From Mermis nigrescens (taxonomy: Eukaryota; Nematoda; Enoplea; Mermithida; Mermithidae): a stretch of 64,000 nt of DNA. Positions 11,482 through 22,879 of the stretch are shown piece by piece (the first letter of the stretch is position 1; each line of letters opens with the position of its first letter). A program made the translations under genes and the position numbers. The stretch lies in NCBI GenBank assembly GCA_036768485.1, contig JAVLUZ010000507.1:2093903-2157902 (forward strand). Direction: 5' to 3'. Under the pieces are notes generated by a model that had not been told where the DNA came from, made no database searches, and was given only the letters and a program-made list of their open reading frames with translations.

Positions 11482-11701
11482 CATACATGTAACAGAAGGA
11501 TCTCCCATCGAAAGTCGGGCGTCCCCCATCCTCCCCAAAGCCAGAAAATTTTTGACCTCCCCCGATTTTTACAAAAAATCGAATTGTTCTCGGTCGTTTT
11601 AATGCGTTTTTCGGCCGTTTTTGGCCAAAAATTGGAGGTCATTTACCCCCCTTCCTAAGAAAAATGGCTGGGACCCCCAAACTTCGATCCGTTACGTGTA
11701 T
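11482..11701 (-). repeat. Family B element
   Basis: CATACATGTAAC left end, AGTCGGGCGTCCCCC, TTTTTGGCCAAAAATTGGAG centre and CGATCCGTTACGTGTA right end. Confidence 0.75.
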
Positions 11702-13050
11702 TGATTGGTACCAAAGTATATTATAAGTATGCGCTGACGCGCTTCCAATGATAACTTTTTAGCATGGACGGCTTCCTCGTCAACTTCCTCTAGTCAATAA
11801 CCAGACATACGTAGAGAAAAAATCTGTTGGTTGCTCGTACATACATTGTTTTATTCAAATAATTGAGTCAAGCTTTATTACGAATTTATAGCTAATGATC
11901 ATGCATTTTGAATGAAAACTCCAGAGCAGTACCTATGTAACATACGTAAGATCCAACATTTTTTATAAAAATATAACAATGAATTTTTTACGGGAAAAAC
12001 GTAGCAGGGGTAAAAATAACCAAAAACCCGATAATTTTATTGCGAACGATTTAGCTAGTAGGATTTAAAACAAACGAACGAAAATAGGTTAAGTTAAAAC
12101 AACCTGAAACGCTGAATAATGTAACGGAAATGGCCAATTTTTCCTAAGTGGTGTCTTAATAATATGATTGAAATTCAGAAATTTTTCGGGCCTGTTTTCG
12201 GCTCGGCTCAAATTTTATTGACTGCAATCGAAGCGTCTAACAATGAGATTCCGAAATTAATACGAAAGAAACAGTTCAAATTACATGTTCAGACACGTTA
12301 CATATGATATGAAAAATACAGTACGGGAGTTAGGGATGTGTCAGCCCCAGAATTGCCGTTTTTGGTCACAAAATCAATTAATATTTTGGGTAATTGTCAA
12401 AAATACCATTTCTCGACGTTTCTGACGATACGCTTTCATTCTAGGGCATGAAATAATTTCCCAGAAAATAAATAGAAAAAATATAACTGAAAAGAAATAA
12501 AAAATGCAATAACATATCTTACTTGATTTCCTTCAGAAAAATCGGAAATCCAGTTAAGGTCAGCAGCACAGGCCCCTACGCCTATGCTTGCTATTAGTCT
12601 ATGCGGGATTTGTCAGGCAGGACGTTATAATATATTTATTATAATATATGAATATATATATCACCCCCGCCCGTTAGAACCGCATTTTGTCAGCATATTG
12701 TCAGATATTAATTCTTAAAATTTATGACCGAACTTGTGTGAAACAGACTATGAATGTTAGAAACTAAAAAATAGTTGTGGTAGGGCGCAAAATGTTATTT
12801 TTCGACGTTTCACATCTATAGAAAAGTAACTGGACGATATGAAAAATTGAAAATAAAGCGAAAATACCATAAACAGAGTCCAGTGGGATTGGGGCTGAAT
12901 TCTGGTAGTCAAAAGCCTTCCAATCAAATATGGGCAACTAATCGAATTCTGTGGAGCCTGAATGGGGTAAAATTGTAGAAAAAGCAATGAAAATTCAATC
13001 CTGGGCTTTATGGATTTCTGAAGAATGTTTCAGACTCTCGGAGGAGGGTG
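11702..13050. other. AT-rich intergenic stretch
   Basis: No gene recognised. It contains a small AT palindrome around 12630-12662 (ATAATATATTTATTATAATA) and a scrap of family F-like sequence near 12400 (TTTCTCGACGTTTCTGACGA). Confidence 0.5.
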
Positions 13051-13058
13051 TCCGGACG

Positions 13059-13541
13059 ATACCTGGGCGTGGGAGGTTCGGAGGTATGCAACCCGCAGGA
13101 AACAAAATACCCCCACAGAATACAATTTTTGAAATTTTTCTGTTTCTTTTCGCAATTTTTACATACCAATGGATAGTGCTCGATGAAAAACGTTAAAAAT
13201 GGTGCTTTTTTCGCCATACCACCATTCTTAAGGCCATTTTTTGACCTTTGAAAAAATCTTGCACCCCTTCCCTAGAACTTTGATGCCGCCCACCTATGGT
13301 CTGGACCATACCTGGGCGTGGAGGGTATGCATGCACCCGCTGAGAAACCAAAATAACCCCCCGGGAATGCAATGTTTGAAATTTTTTTGTCTTTTTCGCA
13401 ATTTTTCGATGCCCATGGATAATGCTCGATGAGAAACATTGAAAAATGGTGTATTTTCGCCATACCACCACCATTTTTAAGGCTATTTTTCGACCTTTAA
13501 AAAACATTGCACCCCCCAGAATTTTAGTGCCGCCCATCCTC
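13059..13541 (+). mobile_element. Two family A MITEs head to tail, sharing target repeats
   Basis: GTCCGGAC (13051-13058), copy 1 (13059-13298), GTCTGGAC (13299-13306), copy 2 (13307 to about 13541). Same arrangement as at 5.6 kb and 35.9-36.4 kb. Confidence 0.8.
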
Positions 13542-13727
13542 CCAAAGCCCACGTGTGCTTCCAGCCCCTTCCCACAGCCATGTGATGTGTGAGAGCATTT
13601 TGTGCAGTAGAGCCACTAGGGGTGGGGGTGGGTGAGAAACCTCCCCAAACACACGCATGGTATTATAATCCTTCATTCAATTTTTCCACGTAAAAATCAA
13701 AAAACGCTCTGTAAAAATCATAATACA

Positions 13728-13800
13728 TTAATTATCGACCAATTCCAAAAAATTAGCGCCGTCTTTTGCTATTGTATCTCTGACCATCGAGTTCATCATG
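13728..13800 (-). CDS. Duplicated K2P 3' end; candidate alternative last exon
   Basis: After a TTTTTTCTAG acceptor the - strand reads one base, then ATG ATG AAC TCG..., ending in KDGANFLELVDN and TAA at 13730-13728. This aligns with the end of the main C-terminal exon (KDGTNFSQSIDY, stop at 14728), with a 6-base insertion. The similarity continues into the 3' flank through a shared CACGTAAAAATCA tract (plus-strand reading). It is a diverged direct duplication, about 1 kb further downstream in the gene. The phase (one base before ATG) fits the internal donor at 14800, so splicing would give ...LAVR-MMNSMVRDT. It may instead be a dead fragment; the acceptor and open frame are the only arguments for use. 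Confidence 0.45.
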
Positions 13801-14008
13801 CTAGAAAAAATTTATTTCTAGAGCTGCGGGGAAAAAGGGTTTGAATTATGGGTCCAAATCCTCCCAACCACACATGGGCGTGGGGGGAGTCTGGGGGTCT
13901 GAACCCCCCTCCCCGAGAATCTGGTGGACCCCTCTAAAATCGAAAGACCCACAGAATCGACTTTTTGGTGATATGTTTTAGCAATTTTGCCCCACCAGAC
14001 CCCCCGTC

Positions 14009-14241
14009 CATACCTGGACGGGGTGGGGGTGTGGGGGTATGCACCTCCACCCCAAGAAACCGAAATGTCCCCCCAGATTTCAATTTTTTGAAAATGTTTT
14101 TCGTTTTTTCCACAATTTTTTGATGCCAATGGATAGTGACGTTGAAAAATGGTGTTTTTCGCTATACTACCACTTTGAAGGCCATTTTTCGACCTTTGAA
14201 AAAATCTTGCACCCCCAGAACTTTAATGCCGCCCACCTATG
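14009..14241 (+). mobile_element. Family A MITE with perfect duplication
   Basis: CATACCTGGACGGGG start, GCCCACCTATG end, flanked by CCCCCGTC at 14001-14008 and 14242-14249. It sits between the two K2P 3' ends. A divergent family A-like fragment precedes it at about 13870-14000. Confidence 0.85.
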
Positions 14242-14384
14242 CCCCCGTCCCCAGAAATTGGTCGCTGCCTATGCATGCTTCCAACCATACATGAGCAGCA
14301 GCCAAATTAAGGGAGGTAAAACCGGCAAAAATCCCGAAAAAAGTCATGCCAAAATTCAATTCTGGGCCTACATATGCATCCAAC

Positions 14385-14638
14385 CCTACCTCGGCGTGGG
14401 GGTTGTGGTATGCATCCCCCAGAAACCAAAATGCCCCCCCAAACCAAAATTCCCCCCCCCCAAATTCAAGTTTTGAAATTTTTTTTCTCGCAATTTTTAG
14501 ATGCCAATGGATAGTGCTTGATGAGAAACATTGAAAAATGGTGTTTTTTCGCCATACCACCACTTTTAAGGCCATTTTTTGACCTTTGAAAAAATCTTGC
14601 ACTTCCTCCCCCCAGAACTTTGGTGCCGCCCACCTATG
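14385..14638 (+). mobile_element. Family A MITE next to the K2P 3' end
   Basis: Duplication CATCCAAC / CATCCAGC (7/8). It ends about 90 bp from the K2P stop codon on the opposite side, so it would lie in the 3' UTR or in the intron leading to the alternative last exon. Confidence 0.82.
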
Positions 14639-14727
14639 CATCCAGCCCAATAGCCACGTTTAGGCTGCAAATAGTGCATCCATATTCAATTTTCCACGTA
14701 AAAATCATAATAATTTCCAAAAATACG

Positions 14728-15102
14728 TTAATAATCGATCGATTGAGAAAAATTGGTGCCGTCTTTTGTATCTTTTTTTGTCGATTTCAACATGCCGTAC
14801 CGAACGGCCAATCGCATCACCGTGCCAACCACCTGCTCCTGGGCCAAACTGAAGCACATGGCTATGAGGGCCATGCCGAATAGTAAATAAAACGAAGTGA
14901 TGGCCAATTTGTCCTGAGTCGATCGGTCGCTCATTTGAACCGAAAATCCGGGAAACAAATCGCCAAATCCGATCGTGGTTAGCGAAACGAAGCAAAAGTA
15001 AAAAGCGTCCAAAAAGTCCCACTTTTCCCAAAGGACGAAAATCAGGGCGCCGATGATCAGATAGGCGACCATGGTGAACATCACGAGCCACAGCGGCACA
15101 TT
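14728..15102 (-). CDS. Two-pore-domain K+ channel, C-terminal exon (TM3, pore 2, TM4)
   Basis: After a CGCCAG acceptor (15105-15103) the exon encodes 124 residues and stops at TAA 14730-14728. TM3 is NVPLWLVMFTMVAYLIIGA followed by LIFVLWEKWDF. The pore-2 helix and filter follow as AFYFCFVSLTTIGFGDLFPG, with the GFG filter usual for the second K2P pore. TM4 is around LAITSFYLLFGMALIAMCF, and a short C tail ends in FSQSIDY. The tail is much shorter than in most vertebrate K2Ps. The (AGT)n array begins about 500 bases upstream, within the preceding intron. A phase-2 donor at 14800 (GTTCG|GTACGG) could bypass the last 23 codons and join the duplicated exon at 13800. Confidence 0.88.
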   Translation of the reverse strand, partial: NVPLWLVMFTMVAYLIIGALIFVLWEKWDFLDAFYFCFVSLTTIGFGDLFPGFSVQMSDRSTQDKLAITSFYLLFGMALIAMCFSLAQEQVVGTVMRLAVRYGMLKSTKKDTKDGTNFSQSIDY

Positions 15103-15606
15103 CTGGCGGCAGATTTTTCTTCAGCCTACAATATTATATCTTTATGAGTTGTGAACCCGCTCATATTTTTCAGGGAAATTCTGGTTGGGGTGGTTCGGTT
15201 TAGATGAACTCAAAAATTTTTTCCATTTCAGGGCTTCGAAACTACGGAAACGCGTCAAAGACAACATATTTGACGTTTTTTTACAATGGTATTTCTTCCT
15301 CATTTCAAATAAACTCGACAAAATATAGCTAAAAATGACAATTTGGCAAGTTAGGACCAAAAGATCGCCAAGAACACCTAGATCACAGATTATCTATAAT
15401 TTTTTAGATCGAAAATTCTGAGCAACGTCTAAATTCTAATTGGGTTATGGGGTTCATAAATACACAAAGGTCATAGAAACGTCGGAAATGAAAAAATTCA
15501 ATGGATTTATGTTCTTTTATCCTCAATCTGCCTAAGTATTAGCTTAACTACTATTAATAATAGTAGTATTAATAATGATACGTAATTATTATTATTAATA
15601 TTGATA

Positions 15607-16465
<859 letters not shown>

Positions 16466-17271
16466 ATCAATATTTTTTATATTTTTCATATTATATTATC
16501 AATCTTTAACAATCTTACGTACTTCAGCCTGACCCAACACCGATAAATCACGCGCCAAATATTCGTATTTGTTAGATAGAGAGGTCGTCAGCTTTCTTTT
16601 TGGAGCTTGGCTGCTTAAAATTGCGGAATATTAGAATGAAAATTAATTAAAGCCTAAGAACAATGCTATATATTGATCACGCAATGATTCACTCAGGATT
16701 TCTGGATTGAAGCTTAGAGGAAATTATAAATTTTTTGATTAATCTCAGACTTATAGCAATGAATTTTAGGAAGCAAGATTTAAACCAATTAATATTTGAG
16801 ACCAGTCTCCTTAAAAATTTTGAAAATTTAGGAAATCCATGGCAAAAAAAGTTTGACGCTGATAGAATTAATATACGCTGTGAAATCTTTAACAAATTCA
16901 ACGAATTCGGATAGGGGATGGCTAATGAAGATAAATGTATTATAAATGATTCACTAAAAAAATATAATCAATAAAATAGCCACCGAAATTTCGCATGTAA
17001 ACATAATTTTTCATAGAATTTTTTGGGGTTTAAGCTTTTTTAGAATAGTTTTTGTCGAGCAATTTTCTAAGAGAGTTTTGAAATTTTCGATAACTCTGAG
17101 ATTAAAAGTGCTCATAGTGTTGGAATTTCGTTATCAATTATTCCTGAGTGAAAAGCGGTGCGAAATGGCGAAAAATTTAAGAAATTCAGGCCGAAAAGTG
17201 AGCAGAGATCAGTAAATAGTCTTCTATGAGTCGATTTCGTGCAAAACGCTAACGAATATTCACAAAGAATT

Positions 17272-17392
17272 ATTAATAATTATTTTTTAAATTTATAATA
17301 AAATAATAATAAAATAATAAAAATAAAATGATAAAAAAATAATAAAAAATAAAAAATAATAAAATAGTAAAAATTAATAATTGCGACAAACG
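17272..17392. repeat. Low-complexity AATAAA/ATAAT tract
   Basis: About 120 bases of A/T with irregular ATAATAAAA units, in the K2P intron. Not a polyadenylation site of any gene seen. Confidence 0.8.
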
Positions 17393-17772
17393 ATTGCTAA
17401 GAGTCATCATTTCATTGGAGCTTTTACATCTAATTTTAAATTTTTGCGGAATTTTTTTCATCATTCTTAATCTCGTCAACTGTATTATGCAATATCCGTT
17501 CTTGAATCCCATTTCATTTGTAAGAGAGCTTTTGAAAAAAGTCTAACGTGACTACAAAAGTGTTCTACTAAAGTACTGCGTAAGGAATAATATCTCCGGT
17601 GTATCGAGTTATAGAACGACCTTTGACCTCGTAGACAGTAGCCAAACTGTGTCAAATTTGTAAGCCACTTTTGCAGCCTAATTCACGCTGATTATTAATT
17701 AAGCGAGAATGCTCTGGAGTAAATAAAATGACCACAAAAATTTAAAAAAATCAAATTTTCGAAAAAATGATT

Positions 17773-18024
17773 TTATGCACCAATTAGACTCGGACGGAAA
17801 ATTGCCAAGATGACGTCGTCCCGAGCGCCGCTCGGCGGTTGACGAAGGCGAAGAGTTCGGCGTCGCGAAACGCGTCGTAATCGTTCTCGATCGACGTAGC
17901 GTCGTCTTCGACGACGACGACGATTGTCGTCGGCGCCGCTTGACGTCATTGTCGGCGTCGTCACGCCCGGAAAGCTGAGGGTCGAACCCTGCATTTCTTT
18001 TATTGTACTCAGTCGCCTGAACCT
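17773..18024 (-). CDS. Possible basic linker exon of the K2P channel
   Basis: A GC-rich island stands out from its AT-rich surroundings and is open in two - strand frames. In the frame favoured here it reads RLSTIKEMQGSTLSFPG, then a run of eight Arg, then a Ser/Arg-rich stretch, ending at a TAA. It sits between the TM2 and TM3 exons and shares their strand. It would add a highly basic stretch with candidate kinase sites to the TM2-TM3 cytoplasmic loop. A GGTTCAG acceptor puts this frame in phase with the 20674 donor of the previous exon. I could not identify a convincing donor at its downstream side; GGGACGAC|GTCATC is phase-compatible but weak. It could instead be an alternative C-terminal exon ending at the TAA, or a non-coding GC-rich patch. 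Confidence 0.35.
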   Translation of the reverse strand, partial: RFRRLSTIKEMQGSTLSFPGVTTPTMTSSGADDNRRRRRRRRYVDRERLRRVSRRRTLRLRQPPSGARDDVILAIFRPSLIGA

Positions 18025-18099
18025 CGAATCGCCACACAAGCGTTGACCTTAAACACGAATCTACGTGATCTTGGAGGGGATAAAAGTTATCAACACCCC

Positions 18100-20430
18100 T
18101 TCACCGCGGAAAGAATTTCACTACGGGATCAGGGGGTTTTGCAGATTCTCGTAGGGGAGGGCGGGCCCCCAGACCCTCCCAAGACCCACATGCCCAAGTG
18201 CGGTCGGCACCAGACACGCACGTGGAGAGGAAGGGCTTTGAATGACATCTAGACCTCTCAAAATGAAAAAGATGGGAAATTTTCAGGAAAAATACGGCAA
18301 ACCGAAAAACAAGCATGGATAAAAATTCGAAAATTTTCTTTGTGCTTCAAATAACCATAAAGTCAGGAATCGCTTAGTTTTAACGCTATTTTAGTATTTA
18401 GACCAGTTTTTGAAGTCATTTTGTCCCTAAAAAGCCCAGGTTTGACCCCCACCCCCAGATTGACCATGCTCTGCATCTATAGTCGGTACTAAAATTTGTA
18501 CAAACGATCAAAAATAGGTCCAAAAAGCATTCATTCGGGAGTAAAGTGGGTTTTTCGTCGTTTTTGTTGTCTACAAACCCTTTTTTCTGAAGAAAATCAC
18601 TATTTAGGCAATGTTGTGTCAAGCGAGGGCTTAAAATTCTCCAACTTCAGCACAACCCGCCGCCAAACGCCGGTAAACCGGTAAAATTCAGTCAGAAATA
18701 CGCCTGGAAAAGAATTACTCAATTATTTCCAATGTTTGTGCACTAGAGCAAACGCCTGTCAAGCGATTTAAGGTAAGCGCTGAAAAGTTTCATAATTCCC
18801 GCTAAAGTTGGAAGAAACTGAAAAATATGACTTTTAGGCCGTTAAAAAGTCAATAAGTCTATTAAATAGGTAGTAAGCGGGGCGAAGTGCCTGAAAAAAT
18901 TAAGAATTGTGATAGCCGATGACTATGTAAACATCATTGCAAAGTACATATAAATCCATAATCTCGTCAAATATTTTAGGCCAACGGGGGAGGCGGCAGC
19001 CCCTCCCTCTTTCCCCTGTAAATCCGCTAACTGCACGCACCAGTCGAATTTTCAAAAACTTACTGCTAAATGTACTATTTTTCATAATTTCGAAATTTTT
19101 TGGAACTGAGGCTCTTTTAGCCGGTCATACCCATACGTGTATATAAGATAGGAGGTCGGAGTTTTTAGTAGAAACAGAGAAGCTTGAAATTTGTCTTGAA
19201 GACAAGAAACAGAAAAAAGTGCTCGAAATTGAATAGGAAACGCTATTTTAGCATATATACCAATTTTTCGGTTCATTTTAGCGGAAAAAAAGCTCGCTGA
19301 TTGACCCCCAGACCGGCTGATCCCATAAACCGACGACGCCGTGCATTTATGGGCATGCCTGATGGCAATCACATTTGCTCGTTAATAGAATTTCGGACAG
19401 AACTTTTTCAAATTAATAGAATTGCTTGAAACACAATCAAAAAAATATCAAAAATTAAACTCGAAAAAAAATTCAAAAACCTGGACAATAAGCTATGAGT
19501 AAATCGATAATTAGTACAATAAAAAGATCAATAGTCTGGAATTTATCTAGGAGCATTTCAATGAGAAACAGAAAACACGTATAGTCTTTACGAAGGAATT
19601 TATTTTAAGAAATAAAGTCAGAGAATAATATGGATTAGCAAATGATCTTAGGTCAAATTAATATTATTCGAATATTATATAAAACTTCTTAAACCTTGAT
19701 TTAGATATCGACTAATCGAGATTATGGATTAGGACAAATTTTTGATTGCTTAATATAAAATTTCTCTAGGAAAGACATCAATGCTTCACAAATATAGCCA
19801 AGGATTCATGCGGGTTTCCAACTGTGATAAAGCAAAGCAGTTAGACAGGGACCAAAGGTAAGGGTGTTCATTGAGCGGAAGTGTTTATTATCCGAGTGTT
19901 TATTGATGAGGTTCGACTGTACCAGCTTTCAAGGTCATTTTAGCTTGAAAGCTTCCGTTTTCGAACATCATTCCCACAGACCAGCTGACCATCGCCCCCT
20001 CCCCCTCCTCACAGATTAGTCGTGCTGTGCATCTATGATCTAGACCACTAGAATGAGAAAATGGGATTTTTCAGGGGAAAATGAGGTGAAATAAAGGCTA
20101 AAATAGATAGAAATTAAAAATTTCCTTCAAAAGTGCTTACAATTTACCAGAAATTGTCTCATAATGTAGTACATCACTATTTTCCTGCTAAAACCAGTTT
20201 TTGAGATCAATTTGACCCAAAAAAAGCTCAATTTCTGACCACCCCCCTCAGACCGGCTGACCCCCCTTCAGATCGCCCATGCCGTGCACTGATCTAGACC
20301 CCCTAGAATGTAAAAAATTGGAAATTTTCTGCAACATAAATGCTAAAAATGGGTGGAACTTTGAAATTTTTTCTAAAGTGCTTAATGTTGACCAGAAACT
20401 ACTGTTTAATACTGTAGTTTTAACGCTCCA
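18100..20430. repeat. K2P intron with several degenerate repeat copies (family H)
   Basis: Copies of a roughly 200-250 bp sequence with TCTAGACC...CTAGAATG, GTTTTTGAGATCATTTTGA, GACCGGCTGACCCC and CCATGCCGTGCATCTATG motifs (about 18240-18490, 19140-19360, 19925-20300, 20270-20420). Further relatives lie near 24770-25030, 35470-35640 and 54250-54420. No coding signal. Confidence 0.55.
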
Positions 20431-20674
20431 TTAACATGGTAACACATTACGAAGACATGCTTAGAATTAAGGTGGGATAATCGATCATTTTAACTTTTGG
20501 AATTAAGTTGTATTGTAAGTGGATCTTTTATTTTCGACCAAATACTCTGAAAAAGCCCAAAAAGGCTAAACAATCTGTTTTGGCTCGAAAAAAATCGAAT
20601 TCTATGCAAATTACTGACTCGCAGGCCTTTGAATAAAATGCCCATCGTATCGAAATCGTTGTTGGTCGTGCAAC

Positions 20675-20915
20675 CTGGAAGTTGATAAGCCATTTGTTGT
20701 CATCCGATCCTTCAGTCTCGAAAGTCGTCTTTGTTTAAACAACAACGCGATTCTCCACTGAATTTTTACCGAATATCTGTACATAATTGTGAAAATTTTG
20801 GCAAAAATGTCGCCAATGTTCGTTAAAAACAGCAGCATCAACGGAACGCCGATGATTGCGTAACCGATCGTTAAGCCTTTTCCGAGGTAGGTCCTGCAAG
20901 CGATATTACCGTAGC
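20675..20915 (-). CDS. Two-pore-domain K+ channel, second coding exon (filter end, TM2, linker start)
   Basis: The exon follows a TTTCAG acceptor (20921-20916) and opens with GC, which completes the split Gly codon to give TTIG-GYGN, the intact pore-1 filter. It continues through TM2 (KGLTIGYAIIGVPLMLLFLTNIGDIF) into a basic cytoplasmic linker (YRYSVKIQWRIALLFKQRRLSRLKDR). Two donors are possible. TTCCAG|GTTGCA at 20674 ends in phase 2. GCGA|GTCAGT at 20618 ends in phase 1 and extends the exon to 20619. The first joins in frame with the candidate linker exon near 18.0 kb. The TIGYAIIGVPL motif is diagnostic of K2P TM2. Confidence 0.85.
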
Positions 20916-20939
20916 CTGAAATAAAGTCGTGGAATATTC

Positions 20940-21470
20940 AAAATTATGGAATTTCGGGATTTTGACACCCAGGCCTGTTTTCAGGGGGGTTATGCAGATG
21001 GGGAGGGGGGACTCCCTGTAATTTATTCAGAATTTTCATTTATCAAACTACATAGGTTTTTGATGTTTCGAAGCGTGAAAATGCTCAAATTTTTAGCGCT
21101 TCGCGCCATTAGCTTATATCAAAATTACTATTTACTATGTATTTAACTCTTTTTGAGATAAAACTATTTGTGAAATCAAATTTATCACATTTCTCTTCAA
21201 AAAAGGTGCGAAATTGAGTATAGCAGCATAAAAAAGTAAGAATTTTCTGGCGCTTTGCGCCGGATTTATTGTTTATGTACACTTTTTGCCTTCTAAATCG
21301 CTCAAAACTGCTCAAAGTTAAGTTAGATATAGAGGAACATGCACTTGTCAATGTTTTACGGCGCTTTGCGCTGGAATATTCATTTTTTCTGTCGTTTTGT
21401 GTTTTGCAAAGTACAAATATTGAGTATAAATACAAAAGTTGGAAAGTTTTTAAATGAATTGAATGATAAG
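20940..21470. repeat. Intron segment with GGCGCTTTGCGCC-type palindromes
   Basis: Three spaced palindromic motifs (AGCGCTTCGCGCC near 21096, GGCGCTTTGCGCC near 21250, GGCGCTTTGCGCTGG near 21360) in otherwise AT-rich sequence, spaced about 110-155 bp apart. Confidence 0.6.
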
Positions 21471-21873
21471 AAATCAGTTATGCAGACAATTTGAACGATA
21501 GATTTCGTGTTTATGATTTTCAAACAAAGTGAAAACTTTTTGAAAATTTAAAAAAAATATTCGCCAGTGTATAGAGCTCGTCGAGAAACGTCCGAAATTC
21601 CATTATTTTGGGCTTCTGGAGATATACGGCTTCAATGTTTGCGATTCCCCCTTGAAAAAATCCTGGATATGGGGCTGTTGACACCCTTCCCTTAAGAATG
21701 ACTGTTTTACCACACATGGGCGTTGGAGTCTCGCGGGGCGGACGGGGGTATGGACCCCATCCCAGAATTCGGAGTACCCCCAAAGAAATTGATGGGCTAT
21801 CTCAGAATTGTATTTTCTAGTGCTTATTTTTTGACAATTCCGCACCGTCGGACCCCCTAGGATTAGGTTGCTG

Positions 21874-22507
21874 CACATGTATGCCGCTGAGAAAACCAGA
21901 GCCTGCTGCTAACCTCATAAGGGCGTGTTGGGACTCTGTGTGGGATTTGTACCCCAGAAAATCCAAAAAGAACGCTGCACAAAAAATTGTCGGATTCACA
22001 CAGCCAAAGTTGAGTGTAAATTTACGCCACAACTTTGTTGAATCAATCGAGCCCAACAAAATTGGTTCAATCCTATAAAACTTCGATGCATACGACCCAG
22101 CAAAGTTGGATTAATCCAATCCAATTTTTGCAAGAATTGATGCATAAAGAAAAGTTGGGTAACGCCTTTTACGGACTAGCTACATGTGCAATGTATGCCG
22201 CTGAAACCAGAATATGCTGCTGACCTCATAAGGGCGTGTTGGGGCTCTGTGTGGGATTCGCACCCACAGAAAATCCAAAAGAACGCTGTAAATAATTGTC
22301 GGATTTACACAACAAAGTTGGGTGTAAATTTACGCCACAACTTTGTTGAATCAATCGAGCCCAACAAACCTGGTTCAATCCTATAAAACTTCGATGCATA
22401 CGACCCAGCAAAGTTGGATTAATCCAATCCAATTTTTGCAGAATTGATGCATAAAGAAAAGTTGGGTAACGCCTAACCAACTTTTACGGACTAGCTACAT
22501 GTGCAAT
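21874..22507. repeat. Tandem duplication, unit about 313 bp
   Basis: Two consecutive units begin ATGTATGCCGCTGA (about 21878 and 22191) and end with TTTACGGACTAGCTACATG. They are about 93% alike by eye. Each carries CAAAGTTGGATTAATCC and CAACTTTGTTGAATC motifs. More AACTTT-TTGGG motifs follow to about 22875, ending ...TTTTCTACAGTG, which could be a terminal repeat of an uncharacterised element. Confidence 0.8.
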
Positions 22508-22879
22508 AAAAGTTGGGTTAATCCTACCTATCATCCAAATACGTGCACGCACAAGCATAGCGGCTATTGAAGCCACCGCCTGTACTTACAAGGCCAGAAC
22601 ATGCTTCCTATGCTAAAGATAGAATGCGAGTGATGCTGATGCTCCACGATATGAGCAAACTTTGTAACATTCTTGTAAGGGTTTGAAAGCGAACATGCGC
22701 TGGCTTTCTATGTCAGGCATAGGTCAAACTTTTGTTGGGTAAATCCGACACAACTTTACTCTTACTTACCTTAATCGAGCCCACTATACAGAATTTCCAA
22801 CTTAAACCCAATAAAGTTGGGCTAACAGGCCATTAACTCAATTTTATTGGGCTAATTCAACAATTTTCTACAGTGAACC

